DNA from: a virus
Direction: 5' to 3' (one strand)
DNA: 29,857 nt
IMG/VR virus record: IMGVR_UViG_3300042870_000694
Location: 1-29,857 of that record
How positions within the stretch are numbered: the stretch's first letter is position 1; each line of letters opens with the position of its first letter. Both the position numbers and the translations under genes were made by a program. Below are positions 22,338 through 29,857 of the stretch, piece after piece. The notes beneath the pieces are model-generated. The model ran no database searches and had not been told where the DNA came from. It saw nothing but the letters and a program-made list of their open reading frames with translations.

Positions 22338-22367
22338 CAAAGATAATACATTTTGGTTATAATACAA
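22338..22367 (-). promoter_or_regulatory. Promoter giving a near-leaderless polymerase mRNA
   Basis: TTTTG then TTG (22367-22365), 19-nt spacer, TATCTTTG (22345-22338): the consensus TTG-N19-TAnnTTTG exactly. The polymerase ATG (22332) is only 5 nt past the box, so the mRNA would start at or within a few bases of the start codon. It lies 3 nt after the terminator of the upstream gene. Confidence 0.6.
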
Positions 22368-22370
22368 AAT

Positions 22371-22398
22371 AAAAAGGAGAGTAATTAAACTCTCCTTT
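22371..22398 (-). terminator. Strong intrinsic terminator of the PhyH-type gene
   Basis: Perfect 10-bp stem AAAGGAGAGT (22398-22389)/ACTCTCCTTT (22382-22373), loop TTAATT, followed by TTTTT then ATTTT. It starts 10 nt after the stop codon at 22408. Confidence 0.9.
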
Positions 22399-22407
22399 CG
22401 TTTGTGA

Positions 22408-23217
22408 TTAGAAACCACCGTAATTTTTTTCATCAGATTCTGTCCAATGTTTCGCTTTTAAAGCGTGTAAATCAATTGGCTCTCTTTTCATATGCCCACC
22501 TTTGTTAAAGTTTGCACCTTTTTTTAAGTAACCACCCAAAAAGTTCCTACGGAATCGATTTGAGTTATTTGTCTCCGAGCCATGGATGTTGTGTGAATGT
22601 AACAAAACTACTTGACCCTTTCTGCAATGTCCTTCGATTTTTCTAAAGTCATGTCCTTCGGGCATAACACACGGTTTACCTCTTTCATTTCTCCAAAAAG
22701 TAGGATTGGTTTTTGTTCTCTCCTCATCTACTTCAATTGGTAAAATTGGTAATCTATGTGAACCTTCGTAAACCCACACTGCTCCATTTTCAGGATCGTG
22801 ATTATCTAAAGCCAAAGAAGTGTTGATGATTTCGTTGTGTTTGCAACCTGTGTAAAATGCATTTTGATGCTGGTCTCTACCTAATTGTCCAGGTGGTTTA
22901 AAGTAACACCAAGTCTGCATTCCTTCTGCTTCACCTTCCATTAAATATTCTACTGCTTCCAAAACTTTTGGATGACAAAATAGTTTTTCTAATTTAGCTG
23001 AAATTTTATGTGGATATGAAAACGGGTCCCAATCTCCCCACTCTTTACCATCTTCGGTAGTAGTGCCGATTCTTTGTTGACGAAGTGTTTCTAACTCCGT
23101 GTTAATTTCATCACACTCTTCTTCTGTTAATAAATCTAATATTGTGAATCCTTTGTAACGCCAATCAAATGTAATTTGTTGGACCTCTTCTTCACTAAGA
23201 TGTTTTAATTTTGCCAT
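22408..23217 (-). CDS. Phytanoyl-CoA-dioxygenase-family (PhyH) oxygenase
   Basis: 269 residues of the PhyH fold. The metal-binding loop reads HQNAFY (117-122), where the family usually has HQDxFY, so the facial-triad Asp is replaced by Asn (N119). The distal His is in NIHGSE (H212) and an Arg cluster (FRR, 222-224) follows for 2-oxoglutarate. ENGAVWVYEGSH (143-154) is the usual GxLxVxPGSH strand. PhyH enzymes hydroxylate lipids, amino acids or antibiotics, and some halogenate when Asp is lost. It is a free-standing unit with its own promoter (23238-23269) and terminator (22371-22398), like a moron gene. Confidence 0.88.
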   Translation of the reverse strand: MAKLKHLSEEEVQQITFDWRYKGFTILDLLTEEECDEINTELETLRQQRIGTTTEDGKEWGDWDPFSYPHKISAKLEKLFCHPKVLEAVEYLMEGEAEGMQTWCYFKPPGQLGRDQHQNAFYTGCKHNEIINTSLALDNHDPENGAVWVYEGSHRLPILPIEVDEERTKTNPTFWRNERGKPCVMPEGHDFRKIEGHCRKGQVVLLHSHNIHGSETNNSNRFRRNFLGGYLKKGANFNKGGHMKREPIDLHALKAKHWTESDEKNYGGF

Positions 23218-23237
23218 ATAACTTGTTTTATTTATTA

Positions 23238-23269
23238 TAAATATAATCTATTATTTTTTACTAACCAAA
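23238..23269 (-). promoter_or_regulatory. Promoter of the PhyH-type gene
   Basis: TTTGG (23269-23265), TTAGTAAAAA, then TATATTTA (23245-23238), 20 nt from TTG to the TA box. The expected start near 23233 leaves a short A-rich leader. Confidence 0.7.
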
Positions 23270-23286
23270 TAATAATATGACTTTTA

Positions 23287-23652
23287 TCACATTTTAGAAA
23301 ACAACGTAAGATTTTTTAAATAGGTATCTAAATTAGAAATATCTAATTTTCCTAAATTAATTGATTTTCTATTTGCAGTTTCTATTTCGTATTGTTCACC
23401 ACTTACTTTCCATCTAATACGAGTTGTTATAAATAAAGGGTCTTTTTTATATTTTTCGTTAGTATCTGTATTAATTTCAAATATAGTCCCATTTACTTCA
23501 TTTCTTTTTCTAATAAAATATCTATAAATAAACCCAATCTGATAATCTCTTTCTATTAATTTTGGTTCATATGGAGATAATACGGGTTGTTTATATACCT
23601 TTTTTTTATTTATAGTATTATACCTATCAATTATATTTTGATTTATTACCAT
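23287..23652 (-). CDS. Small protein of unknown function in the tail region
   Basis: 121 residues, basic, starting MVINQNIIDRYNTINKKK. It contains YKKDPLFITTRIRWKVSG (67-84) and EIETANRKSINLGK (88-101), which look like a small beta-rich unit, and no membrane segment. It lies 2 nt after the large baseplate-type gene and is presumably translated with the tail operon, so a minor tail, baseplate or assembly role is likely. No family recognised. Confidence 0.7.
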   Translation of the reverse strand: MVINQNIIDRYNTINKKKVYKQPVLSPYEPKLIERDYQIGFIYRYFIRKRNEVNGTIFEINTDTNEKYKKDPLFITTRIRWKVSGEQYEIETANRKSINLGKLDISNLDTYLKNLTLFSKM

Positions 23653-23654
23653 TA

Positions 23655-25796
23655 TTATCCTCTTTTTACTCTAAATCTTAGTTCAACATCTATTTCCCAT
23701 TTTGTATCATCTATTTTTTGTGTAATATCGGTTACTTGCCAATATCCTTTTCCAGGTGTCATCCATGGAATATCATTTATTATAACACTTTTACCAATTG
23801 TAAAACCACCCACCCCTAATGTTGTAAATGTTAATTTAGTTGGTAATAATATATTTGATGGTGGTTTATTTTCTTTACCAAAATACATATTTTTTACTAT
23901 ACCTGCATCTTTTACTACTACAAAAAAACTACTATCAGTACCAGAATAATATGAACCAAACGTAGGATTATTTAATTTAACTCTAAGTTCACCAGGTGCA
24001 TTAAACATTGCAGATATGGCAGCTGCTGCTTTTTGATATAATACTGCCGCTTCATTTGCTACTGCAGTAGCTGCGGTAGAAACTCCACTTGCTAACGCTG
24101 ATAACCCAGTTACATTTGCTATTGCTTGAAGTGGATGGTTCCATGCAAAAGTTGCTGCTTCTGCAATTGCATTTTCAGTTTTTGCAAGTAAACCCGGTTC
24201 TTCTTTTGCACCACTATTTGCTTCAGCTGCAGCTGTCGCTTCTTCTTTATTTTTTTTATATTCTGCATCTTCAATAGCCAATTCACCTGATATAAAATCG
24301 TCTGCCTTTGAACCAAATACAAATTCTCCAACCGAATGAGTAGATGTTAAATTGTTTTCTTTACCTTTATCACCTAGCATAGCTTGTCCAGCTACTTCTT
24401 TAGGCATATCTGCATTTAAATCTATATTTGTAATAGTAGACCTTTCGGAAAACAAGTTTAATTCTAAAATTGCATCATTTTCATTTGATAAATTATAATC
24501 TACAATAGTATATACCATCCAGCCACCTGGATTTTCAATATCTCTTAATCCTAAATTCCATAAACCCGCCCCCGCTACATTTAATTCAGCTATAATTTTT
24601 TCTAAAAAGTCTTTATTATTATCCATTCCTCTTGCTGCTTCTTTTACAAAATCTGCTGATACAAAAAGATTTTTTATATGCCCATGTTCATTTGCTTTTA
24701 ATGTTATCCCATCATAAAGTTGTGTGTCAGTTGGTGTTGGGAATTGTATCGGTTCTGCCAAATTAATTGGTCCAAATGTTATTGGTGTTTCTTTTTCTAA
24801 TGTTATTGTTTTTATTGTGGACTCACCAAATATTATAGTTCTAGTATCATTTGTTGTTGGTATTTGTGCAGATGGTATAATTACATTTTCAGAAGCACTT
24901 ATCATTACTGGCCTGCCACATGCTACTGCATCATCAATTTGAACATCTACCGGCATTGCACCCATTTTACTATCTTTACCTTTATTACAAATTGTTTTTA
25001 TAATATAACCAAGTTGAAGATACCCACTATCTGTATTACCATATGACCAATCTACAATTTCTTGTTCGATGTTTATTGCATATCCTTTTAATGCAGCAAA
25101 CGCTTTCGCATCGGCTCCGTCTGGATCCAATTTTACCGCTTGCATTGCCATAACTGTTGCTTTTGCTTTTTTATCATCTGAACTATCTGCTACTGCTTTG
25201 CCTACTTTACTTAATGATAAAAATGCAGGTATATCAGAAGGAGATGATAATTCTATTTTAACATCAACCGTAAGATTTTCATTTATTTTAATATCAAAAT
25301 TAGTTAATATCCCAGCAAAAATATCAAAATCACGACCTGTTACATATTCATTACGATGTACTATATTAATCGCTTTAAGTGCCGTTTCTTTCCCAGATGG
25401 AATATTTACTTGCGTTCCTTTTCTACTTTTTGACCATCCCCAAACTAATAATTGTGTTTTACCAATAAACATAAATCCAGCGTTTTTTAAAACCTCATCC
25501 ATATCTGAAAATTGTATGGTTGCCGATGCCATTTTAATAGCACCCATATTACCAGTTGTTTTTACCTCAATTGATTTTAACATTGGAGGTATTTTAGCTA
25601 TTTGTTTATTTACGTTTGTTGATATATTAAATTTTGTATATGACTCATTACCAATAATTCCACCTACATTATTACCACCCATAAAGCATTGTAAAAACGC
25701 AAATGATTTTGTTCCTGAGAAAACTTGTTTATCAGTATTAGTAATTGCATTAATAATTTCTTGTTCTAAGCCAGATACAAATGGAAATCTACTCAT
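23655..25796 (-). CDS. Large baseplate/tail-type protein
   Basis: 713 residues. The N-terminal half is beta-rich with MASATIQFSDMDEVLK, LLVWGWSKS (about 115-123) and IFAGILTNFDIKINEN, a style seen in baseplate hub and late-control (gpD-like) proteins of contractile tails. A central Ala-rich helical stretch (about 505-610) connects to a beta-rich C-terminal domain ending in the RFRVKRG pattern. Context supports the call: LysM/gp53-like and tail-tube-type genes are immediately upstream. It starts one base inside the gp53-like stop. I do not claim which T4 gp it replaces; gp27 or gpD-like hub proteins are the leading candidates. Confidence 0.55.
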   Translation of the reverse strand: MSRFPFVSGLEQEIINAITNTDKQVFSGTKSFAFLQCFMGGNNVGGIIGNESYTKFNISTNVNKQIAKIPPMLKSIEVKTTGNMGAIKMASATIQFSDMDEVLKNAGFMFIGKTQLLVWGWSKSRKGTQVNIPSGKETALKAINIVHRNEYVTGRDFDIFAGILTNFDIKINENLTVDVKIELSSPSDIPAFLSLSKVGKAVADSSDDKKAKATVMAMQAVKLDPDGADAKAFAALKGYAINIEQEIVDWSYGNTDSGYLQLGYIIKTICNKGKDSKMGAMPVDVQIDDAVACGRPVMISASENVIIPSAQIPTTNDTRTIIFGESTIKTITLEKETPITFGPINLAEPIQFPTPTDTQLYDGITLKANEHGHIKNLFVSADFVKEAARGMDNNKDFLEKIIAELNVAGAGLWNLGLRDIENPGGWMVYTIVDYNLSNENDAILELNLFSERSTITNIDLNADMPKEVAGQAMLGDKGKENNLTSTHSVGEFVFGSKADDFISGELAIEDAEYKKNKEEATAAAEANSGAKEEPGLLAKTENAIAEAATFAWNHPLQAIANVTGLSALASGVSTAATAVANEAAVLYQKAAAAISAMFNAPGELRVKLNNPTFGSYYSGTDSSFFVVVKDAGIVKNMYFGKENKPPSNILLPTKLTFTTLGVGGFTIGKSVIINDIPWMTPGKGYWQVTDITQKIDDTKWEIDVELRFRVKRG

Positions 25797-26089
25797 TATT
25801 TCATTGAATTTTTAAGTTGTGCGGCTTCTTGTGTACTTGGTATTCTAAGTTTTATACCACCTTTCATTGTTAAATCAACATCTGTTATGTTATTTTTTAA
25901 TGCAATTACCCACCACATTGTACTATCACCATAATATTCGTTTGCTAATAAATCTAATCTATCACCCATTGTAGTTAATATAACAATATCAGTATCGGTT
26001 GGTTCTACATATGATAATAATGTAGAATCATATACTTTACCTTTGCCTGTTTTTAATATTGTTTTTATATTTTCGTATCTATTATCCAT
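25796..26089 (-). CDS. LysM-domain baseplate protein (T4 gp53-like)
   Basis: 97 residues, a single LysM-like module: GDRLDLLANEYYGDSTMWW (42-60) then a final IRIPS-type strand (LRIPST). T4 gp53 and related small baseplate wedge proteins have exactly this short LysM form, and they help hold the wedges around the hub. Here LysM is probably a structural fold rather than a peptidoglycan binder. The position between the large baseplate-type gene and the tube-type gene is standard for contractile-tail modules. Confidence 0.8.
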   Translation of the reverse strand: MDNRYENIKTILKTGKGKVYDSTLLSYVEPTDTDIVILTTMGDRLDLLANEYYGDSTMWWVIALKNNITDVDLTMKGGIKLRIPSTQEAAQLKNSMK

Positions 26090-26091
26090 TA

Positions 26092-28311
26092 CTATGCTTT
26101 TAATGTATTATAAAACGTATATCCACCCGCATCCCCATTTGTTACTACTTTAAATGATACACTAATTGAACATATCATTGGTGCTTGCGACCCTTTTGTA
26201 ATTTCCCATGGTGTAGCATCATCTACATTCATTGATATATCACTTACAAATCCTTCTACCGATATTAAATCCCCAATTTCTAAACCAACGATTCTACCAA
26301 ATACTCCTTTTTTACTATCGGTTGGTTTTCCACGTGTTAATGCGGTTACTGCATTTACTTTTTTCCATATTTGGTCTAATTGTGATTTGTTATCTGCATA
26401 TAATTTTAAATCAAATGAAATATCTCTTTCCCATGAATTATATAAATAGAAATTAACACCTGAACCAATTGGTTTTACACTATCCCAACTTGCTGCACTT
26501 TTATCTGATAGATTACTTATTGTTGATATAAAATTAATTCCATATATACTAACCTTAATTACCCCATCTTCTGCATTATCTTTTAATACATCTCGTTTTT
26601 TGTGTAAATATGGATTTATATTTAAAGAAGTATTGTTTTGTGTTTGAAGTGCTGTATTTAAAAAATTAGTATCATTATCTGTTATTGTTTTAACGTTATC
26701 ACTAAACTTAGCATCTTTGGTATTCCACCTAGCAACCGTATCCATTTGTCCTATTGTTCTAAATGGATACTTATATTCTTCTGGTTTTTTAGTATCAATA
26801 TCTACTGCTATAAATGCATTTCCAAATAGTTGTCCTACCTGTGTTTCTACATTTTGAGCGCCCATTCCTTTTATTAATTTAGATTCACCTAAATCAGCTA
26901 TACCACCATCTATGAATCTACTTTGTTCATCGGTAGTTAATGTATTTATTTTTAATTCACTTTTTGTATACTCATATTCTTCCCCACCTTTCATATTTCC
27001 AATAAAGTTACTACTACCATCATCAGTTGATATGTCAAATGTATAATCGTTATCACCTTTAACTATTTTTATTAAATTAATAGGTGAATCAGGTGCACCA
27101 TATATTTGCGATAAACTTGCACCTTTATCTATAAGATTATCTTGTTGAAATCCATCGGCATCTTTTGGACCTGGGTAAGTATATGCATTGCCATCCTTAT
27201 CTACTAATTTAGAATAATTTTGTACTCTATCATCTAATGCTCTACCACTTGCATCTTTCTTTTTAATTTGTTGATATTTTCCAGTATTATTTTTAGTATC
27301 AATATTTTCTAATCTTGCAAAAATAGGAAAACTATTTTTTACCATATTAGCAGATACTATTACATTTCCTAAATTTGTTGTTTGTGGTGTGTTATTTGCA
27401 TATACACTAGAATAGTAATCACTTAATGTATGTTCACTATCTTTTCCAACTGATGGAATTTTCGAAGAATCTATTGTAGGTGAAAGGTATTGTATTATTT
27501 CATCTGAACTACTTTTTAAGTAGTCCATACCTGTAATTTTCATTTTGTGTGCACGTAATCTACTATAATTACGATACGATACGCCATCTTTAAATCCTGA
27601 ATTTATTACTAAACTAGATGGGAAAAATGGTATTTTATTTTTATCGATTGTTGCAAATCCAGTTGCTGGTTTTACTTTTGGTTTCACTGGTGCTGGACCA
27701 GATTTTCCTTTCTTTTTTCCTTTTGAAAATAATTTACTTAATCCCAATCCAATTCCCACAACTGCTAATCCAACTGCTGCTGATTTTAATGAAGGAACAA
27801 TTGCGTTTGCTGCTTGGTCTGGTGTTTTATTTCCCGTTAAGAAATTTCCTAATTTAGTTTTATTATTGTTATGATATGGATTATATCTTTTTCCAAATGC
27901 ATAATCACCATTTATTAATCCTTTATAGAAATTCTTTTCCATTCCGGTTGGCGAACCATCTTCACCTACCGTCCAATCATCTGGAAATTTAGGATGAAAT
28001 GCTGCAACTGCCGATATTGCTCCACCAACTAATAATCCTACACCACCTAATCCTGCTAATGCACCCCCAACTTTATCTGCTCCTTTTTTAATTGCTTTCT
28101 TTGTTTCATGTGGGTCTGTTCTAGTTGTGATACGAACTATATCTGTACCATATATTCGTGGAGTTGCTTTAACAAAGTCTAATGCTTGTTTATTATCGTT
28201 TGTAAATTTATTATCCGGTTCGGGTTTAAGCATACCCGCTTTTTGGCTATTTGGATTTAGTTTATCTGGCGTAGGCCATGCTTCTAATAATTGTAATAAT
28301 GTTTTTCCCAT
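26092..28311 (-). CDS. Baseplate/tail-tube-type protein with hydrophobic N-terminal part
   Basis: 739 residues. The C-terminal 160 residues (SWERDISFDLKLYADNKS, then KVNAVTALTRG, then IGDLISVEGFVSDISM and DATPWEI) have the pattern of baseplate tube-cap proteins (T4 gp48/gp54 or P2 gpU type). The N-terminal 200 residues contain two Gly/Ala-rich hydrophobic segments (about 79-103 and 178-193), suggesting membrane contact during ejection or packing inside the tail. The middle region is Asp/Asn-rich with no known fold. The ATG overlaps the stop of the upstream gene by one base. A fusion of a tube-cap domain to a tape-measure-like N-terminus is possible. Confidence 0.6.
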   Translation of the reverse strand: MGKTLLQLLEAWPTPDKLNPNSQKAGMLKPEPDNKFTNDNKQALDFVKATPRIYGTDIVRITTRTDPHETKKAIKKGADKVGGALAGLGGVGLLVGGAISAVAAFHPKFPDDWTVGEDGSPTGMEKNFYKGLINGDYAFGKRYNPYHNNNKTKLGNFLTGNKTPDQAANAIVPSLKSAAVGLAVVGIGLGLSKLFSKGKKKGKSGPAPVKPKVKPATGFATIDKNKIPFFPSSLVINSGFKDGVSYRNYSRLRAHKMKITGMDYLKSSSDEIIQYLSPTIDSSKIPSVGKDSEHTLSDYYSSVYANNTPQTTNLGNVIVSANMVKNSFPIFARLENIDTKNNTGKYQQIKKKDASGRALDDRVQNYSKLVDKDGNAYTYPGPKDADGFQQDNLIDKGASLSQIYGAPDSPINLIKIVKGDNDYTFDISTDDGSSNFIGNMKGGEEYEYTKSELKINTLTTDEQSRFIDGGIADLGESKLIKGMGAQNVETQVGQLFGNAFIAVDIDTKKPEEYKYPFRTIGQMDTVARWNTKDAKFSDNVKTITDNDTNFLNTALQTQNNTSLNINPYLHKKRDVLKDNAEDGVIKVSIYGINFISTISNLSDKSAASWDSVKPIGSGVNFYLYNSWERDISFDLKLYADNKSQLDQIWKKVNAVTALTRGKPTDSKKGVFGRIVGLEIGDLISVEGFVSDISMNVDDATPWEITKGSQAPMICSISVSFKVVTNGDAGGYTFYNTLKA

Positions 28312-29857
28312 TAGTATTTAGTTCCTCCGGATGAACCATTTCTAGCAGCACCATCATTAGTTGCTACGGTTAGTTTTTTACTATCTATATTAATTGCCGG
28401 TGCTCCGCCTACTTTACTATCTATTGATTTCAAAATTGCTATCATTTCATCGTTACTACCTCCACCTTCACCACCAAACAAATTCATTGCCATTCCACCA
28501 ACTGCACCCAATGCCGCTAATACCGGAAGTGCAACTAATCCCATCGTTCCTAACATAAGTAATGATAAACTTAATGCACTAATTGCAGCTGCTAATCCAA
28601 ATATAGGTAATATCATTGCAATTAATGGTAAAAAACTAGTCACCATTGTCGGTAATGCCGAAGCTATTGTTACAAATGCACTTGCCATACTTGTAAATAC
28701 CATTGCAATTACTGTTCCTACTGCGGTTACTAATGGTGCTAATAAACTTAATGCATACGTTAATGGAATAAGTGCCGCACCAAATAATGCCAACAATCCA
28801 ATACCAATTATTGCTGCAGGAGCGGTAGCACCAAATGTTGCTAATCCACCGCCTAAAGCTGTTAATCCAGTTGCTGCTAATTGACCGAATACACCTATTG
28901 CAATCATCGCAGGTATACCAAGTAACATAGCCGTCAATCCTACTGCGGTTGCTAATAATCCTAATGCTCCCATAAATACATTTCCAGTACCCATAAAACC
29001 TACACCTATTGCTAAGTTCATTAAGCCCGTACCAACCGTTGATAAATCCATTTTACTTAATATAAATAATGTAGGTAAACCAGGAAGTAATCCTAATAAT
29101 CCTATACCAACTGGAATTAAGTTTAGTGCTCCTATAAATACTTTTCCACTTGCAAAATATTTTAAACCTGCTGCAATATTTTCTGCTTTTGTTTTAAAAT
29201 TAGAACCATCATCTCCTTTTCCTGCTGTAGCTGTGCTTTTTGCTACACTATCCGTACCTTGTGTTACTGCGGTTGGATTTATTTTATTTTTTATAGAATC
29301 AGTTGCGTTAGCTTTTATACTATTTTTTGCCTTTTTACCTAATACTGATTTTGCACTTGCTCCCGATTGTTTTAATGCATCCGCTGCTCCTACTCCTTTA
29401 CCTCTTAATGATTCGTACATTGCAGTTGGTGATTTACCTGCCATTAAGCTTTTACTAATACCACCTATTCTACCCCCAAACGATTTCATTGCTGCCATTG
29501 CTTTAGTGTAGGTAGATGCTTTAAATAAACTCTTAACTAAATCCAAACCTTTAGCTACTATCCCTGCCATTGGTCCACTATTTATATCTTTTAATGCTCT
29601 GGAATATTCACCTGCACCTAATACTAATCCACCCATTCCTTTTAATACTTTACCAGTTAGGGTGTTACCCATATTTTGTAATATCTCAGATGTTTGACTA
29701 TATATTTGATTACCCACACCATGCATACCATTTAAGGTTTCTTCATGTGCTACCATTTGTTGCATTTCTGCATTTGAAACACCAATTGCTTTAGCAGTTG
29801 CTGCTCTTTGATACGGGTCCATTGCATTATAAGCAGCTATACCTCCCGCTGCTTCTA
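28311..29857 (-). CDS. Tape-measure-like tail protein, C-terminal part (runs off the window)
   Basis: Only the C-terminal 514 residues are visible. The frame stays open to the window edge: upstream of an internal Met at 29822 it reads EAAGGIAAYNA, so that Met is not a proven start. The sequence is helical and Gly/Ala-rich, with long hydrophobic blocks (about 250-460 of the visible part) of the kind found in tape-measure proteins, which fill the tail tube and later form a pore. It ends in a Gly/Ser tail. The position just ahead of the tube-type gene in the tail operon agrees. A pore-forming or tail-tip protein is an alternative. Confidence 0.6.
   Translation of the reverse strand, partial: EAAGGIAAYNAMDPYQRAATAKAIGVSNAEMQQMVAHEETLNGMHGVGNQIYSQTSEILQNMGNTLTGKVLKGMGGLVLGAGEYSRALKDINSGPMAGIVAKGLDLVKSLFKASTYTKAMAAMKSFGGRIGGISKSLMAGKSPTAMYESLRGKGVGAADALKQSGASAKSVLGKKAKNSIKANATDSIKNKINPTAVTQGTDSVAKSTATAGKGDDGSNFKTKAENIAAGLKYFASGKVFIGALNLIPVGIGLLGLLPGLPTLFILSKMDLSTVGTGLMNLAIGVGFMGTGNVFMGALGLLATAVGLTAMLLGIPAMIAIGVFGQLAATGLTALGGGLATFGATAPAAIIGIGLLALFGAALIPLTYALSLLAPLVTAVGTVIAMVFTSMASAFVTIASALPTMVTSFLPLIAMILPIFGLAAAISALSLSLLMLGTMGLVALPVLAALGAVGGMAMNLFGGEGGGSNDEMIAILKSIDSKVGGAPAINIDSKKLTVATNDGAARNGSSGGTKY

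Noticed and set aside
25069-25815. 248-codon ORF on the plus strand
   Set aside because: Antisense shadow of the baseplate-type gene, which has beta-rich domain patterns, correct operon spacing and neighbours on the minus strand. The plus-strand product is low-complexity and hydrophobic with no family pattern.
29820-29822. ATG at 29822 as the start of the tape-measure-like gene
   Set aside because: The frame remains open upstream to the window edge with similar Ala/Gly-rich sequence, so the gene almost certainly begins outside the window.
1-29857. CRISPR array, insertion sequence, integrase or attachment site
   Set aside because: No regularly spaced repeats, transposase or integrase motifs were found on either strand. 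The tRNA gene does not show a duplicated 3' end in the window that would suggest an att site.

Overview
The window looks like part of a T4-like, contractile-tailed (myovirus-type) phage genome, or a metagenomic contig of one, that infects a member of the Bacteroidota. The T4-like label rests on a replication block with family-level matches to T4 gp32 (ssDNA-binding), UvsX, RNase H/FEN and gp41-type helicase, and on baseplate-type proteins including a gp53/LysM-like one. The host call rests on three things. Seven probable promoters match the Bacteroidota form TTTG-N19/20-TAnnTTTG. Almost all starts lack Shine-Dalgarno sequences. A DUF5522 protein typical of Bacteroidota is present. The DNA is A+T-rich and every gene I accept is on the minus strand, so transcription runs from 29857 towards 1.

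In transcription order: (i) 29857-23287, tail and baseplate genes: a partial tape-measure-like protein, a baseplate/tail-tube-type protein, a gp53/LysM-like protein, a large baseplate-type protein and a small unknown. (ii) 23269-22371, a free-standing PhyH-type dioxygenase with its own promoter and terminator. (iii) 22367-18119, a very divergent family-A DNA polymerase, an 822-residue unknown and a small unknown. (iv) 18112-15339, a metabolic cassette: truncated APS-kinase-like protein, HxGH nucleotidyltransferase, DUF2061 membrane protein and three Fe(II)/2-oxoglutarate oxygenases. (v) 15320-10322, DUF3310 and the replication/recombination block, ending with a 51-residue protein and the helicase. 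(vi) 10166-2000, class II ribonucleotide reductase, DUF5522, PhoH, thioredoxin, asparagine synthetase, GNAT-like protein, SPPY methyltransferase, SGNH hydrolase and an AAA+ ATPase.

(vii) 1-1950 holds no convincing protein gene but is dense with RNA. A promoter drives a complete tmRNA (G3-U70 acceptor, encoded CCA, tag ending ADYAVAA), followed five bases later by a tRNA with initiator (fMet) hallmarks. A 76-nt three-way-junction candidate comes next. Two further promoters then lead into about 1 kb of hairpin-rich, non-coding sequence with many GNRA-type loops and a tRNA-elbow-like motif. A last promoter drives a small structured RNA that ends in an intrinsic terminator at the window edge. The 1-kb RNA resembles, in size, setting and style, the giant ornate phage RNAs GOLLD and ROOL. 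I cannot assign it to either by eye. It is the best candidate for an undescribed system here.

Working together: class II RNR with thioredoxin makes dNTPs. The gp32/UvsX/RNase H/helicase set and the family-A polymerase copy and recombine DNA. The tmRNA and initiator tRNA suggest the phage adjusts host translation (rescue and initiation). The oxygenase/APS-kinase/nucleotidyltransferase cassette and the asparagine synthetase suggest metabolic or surface modification, but their substrates are not visible from sequence.
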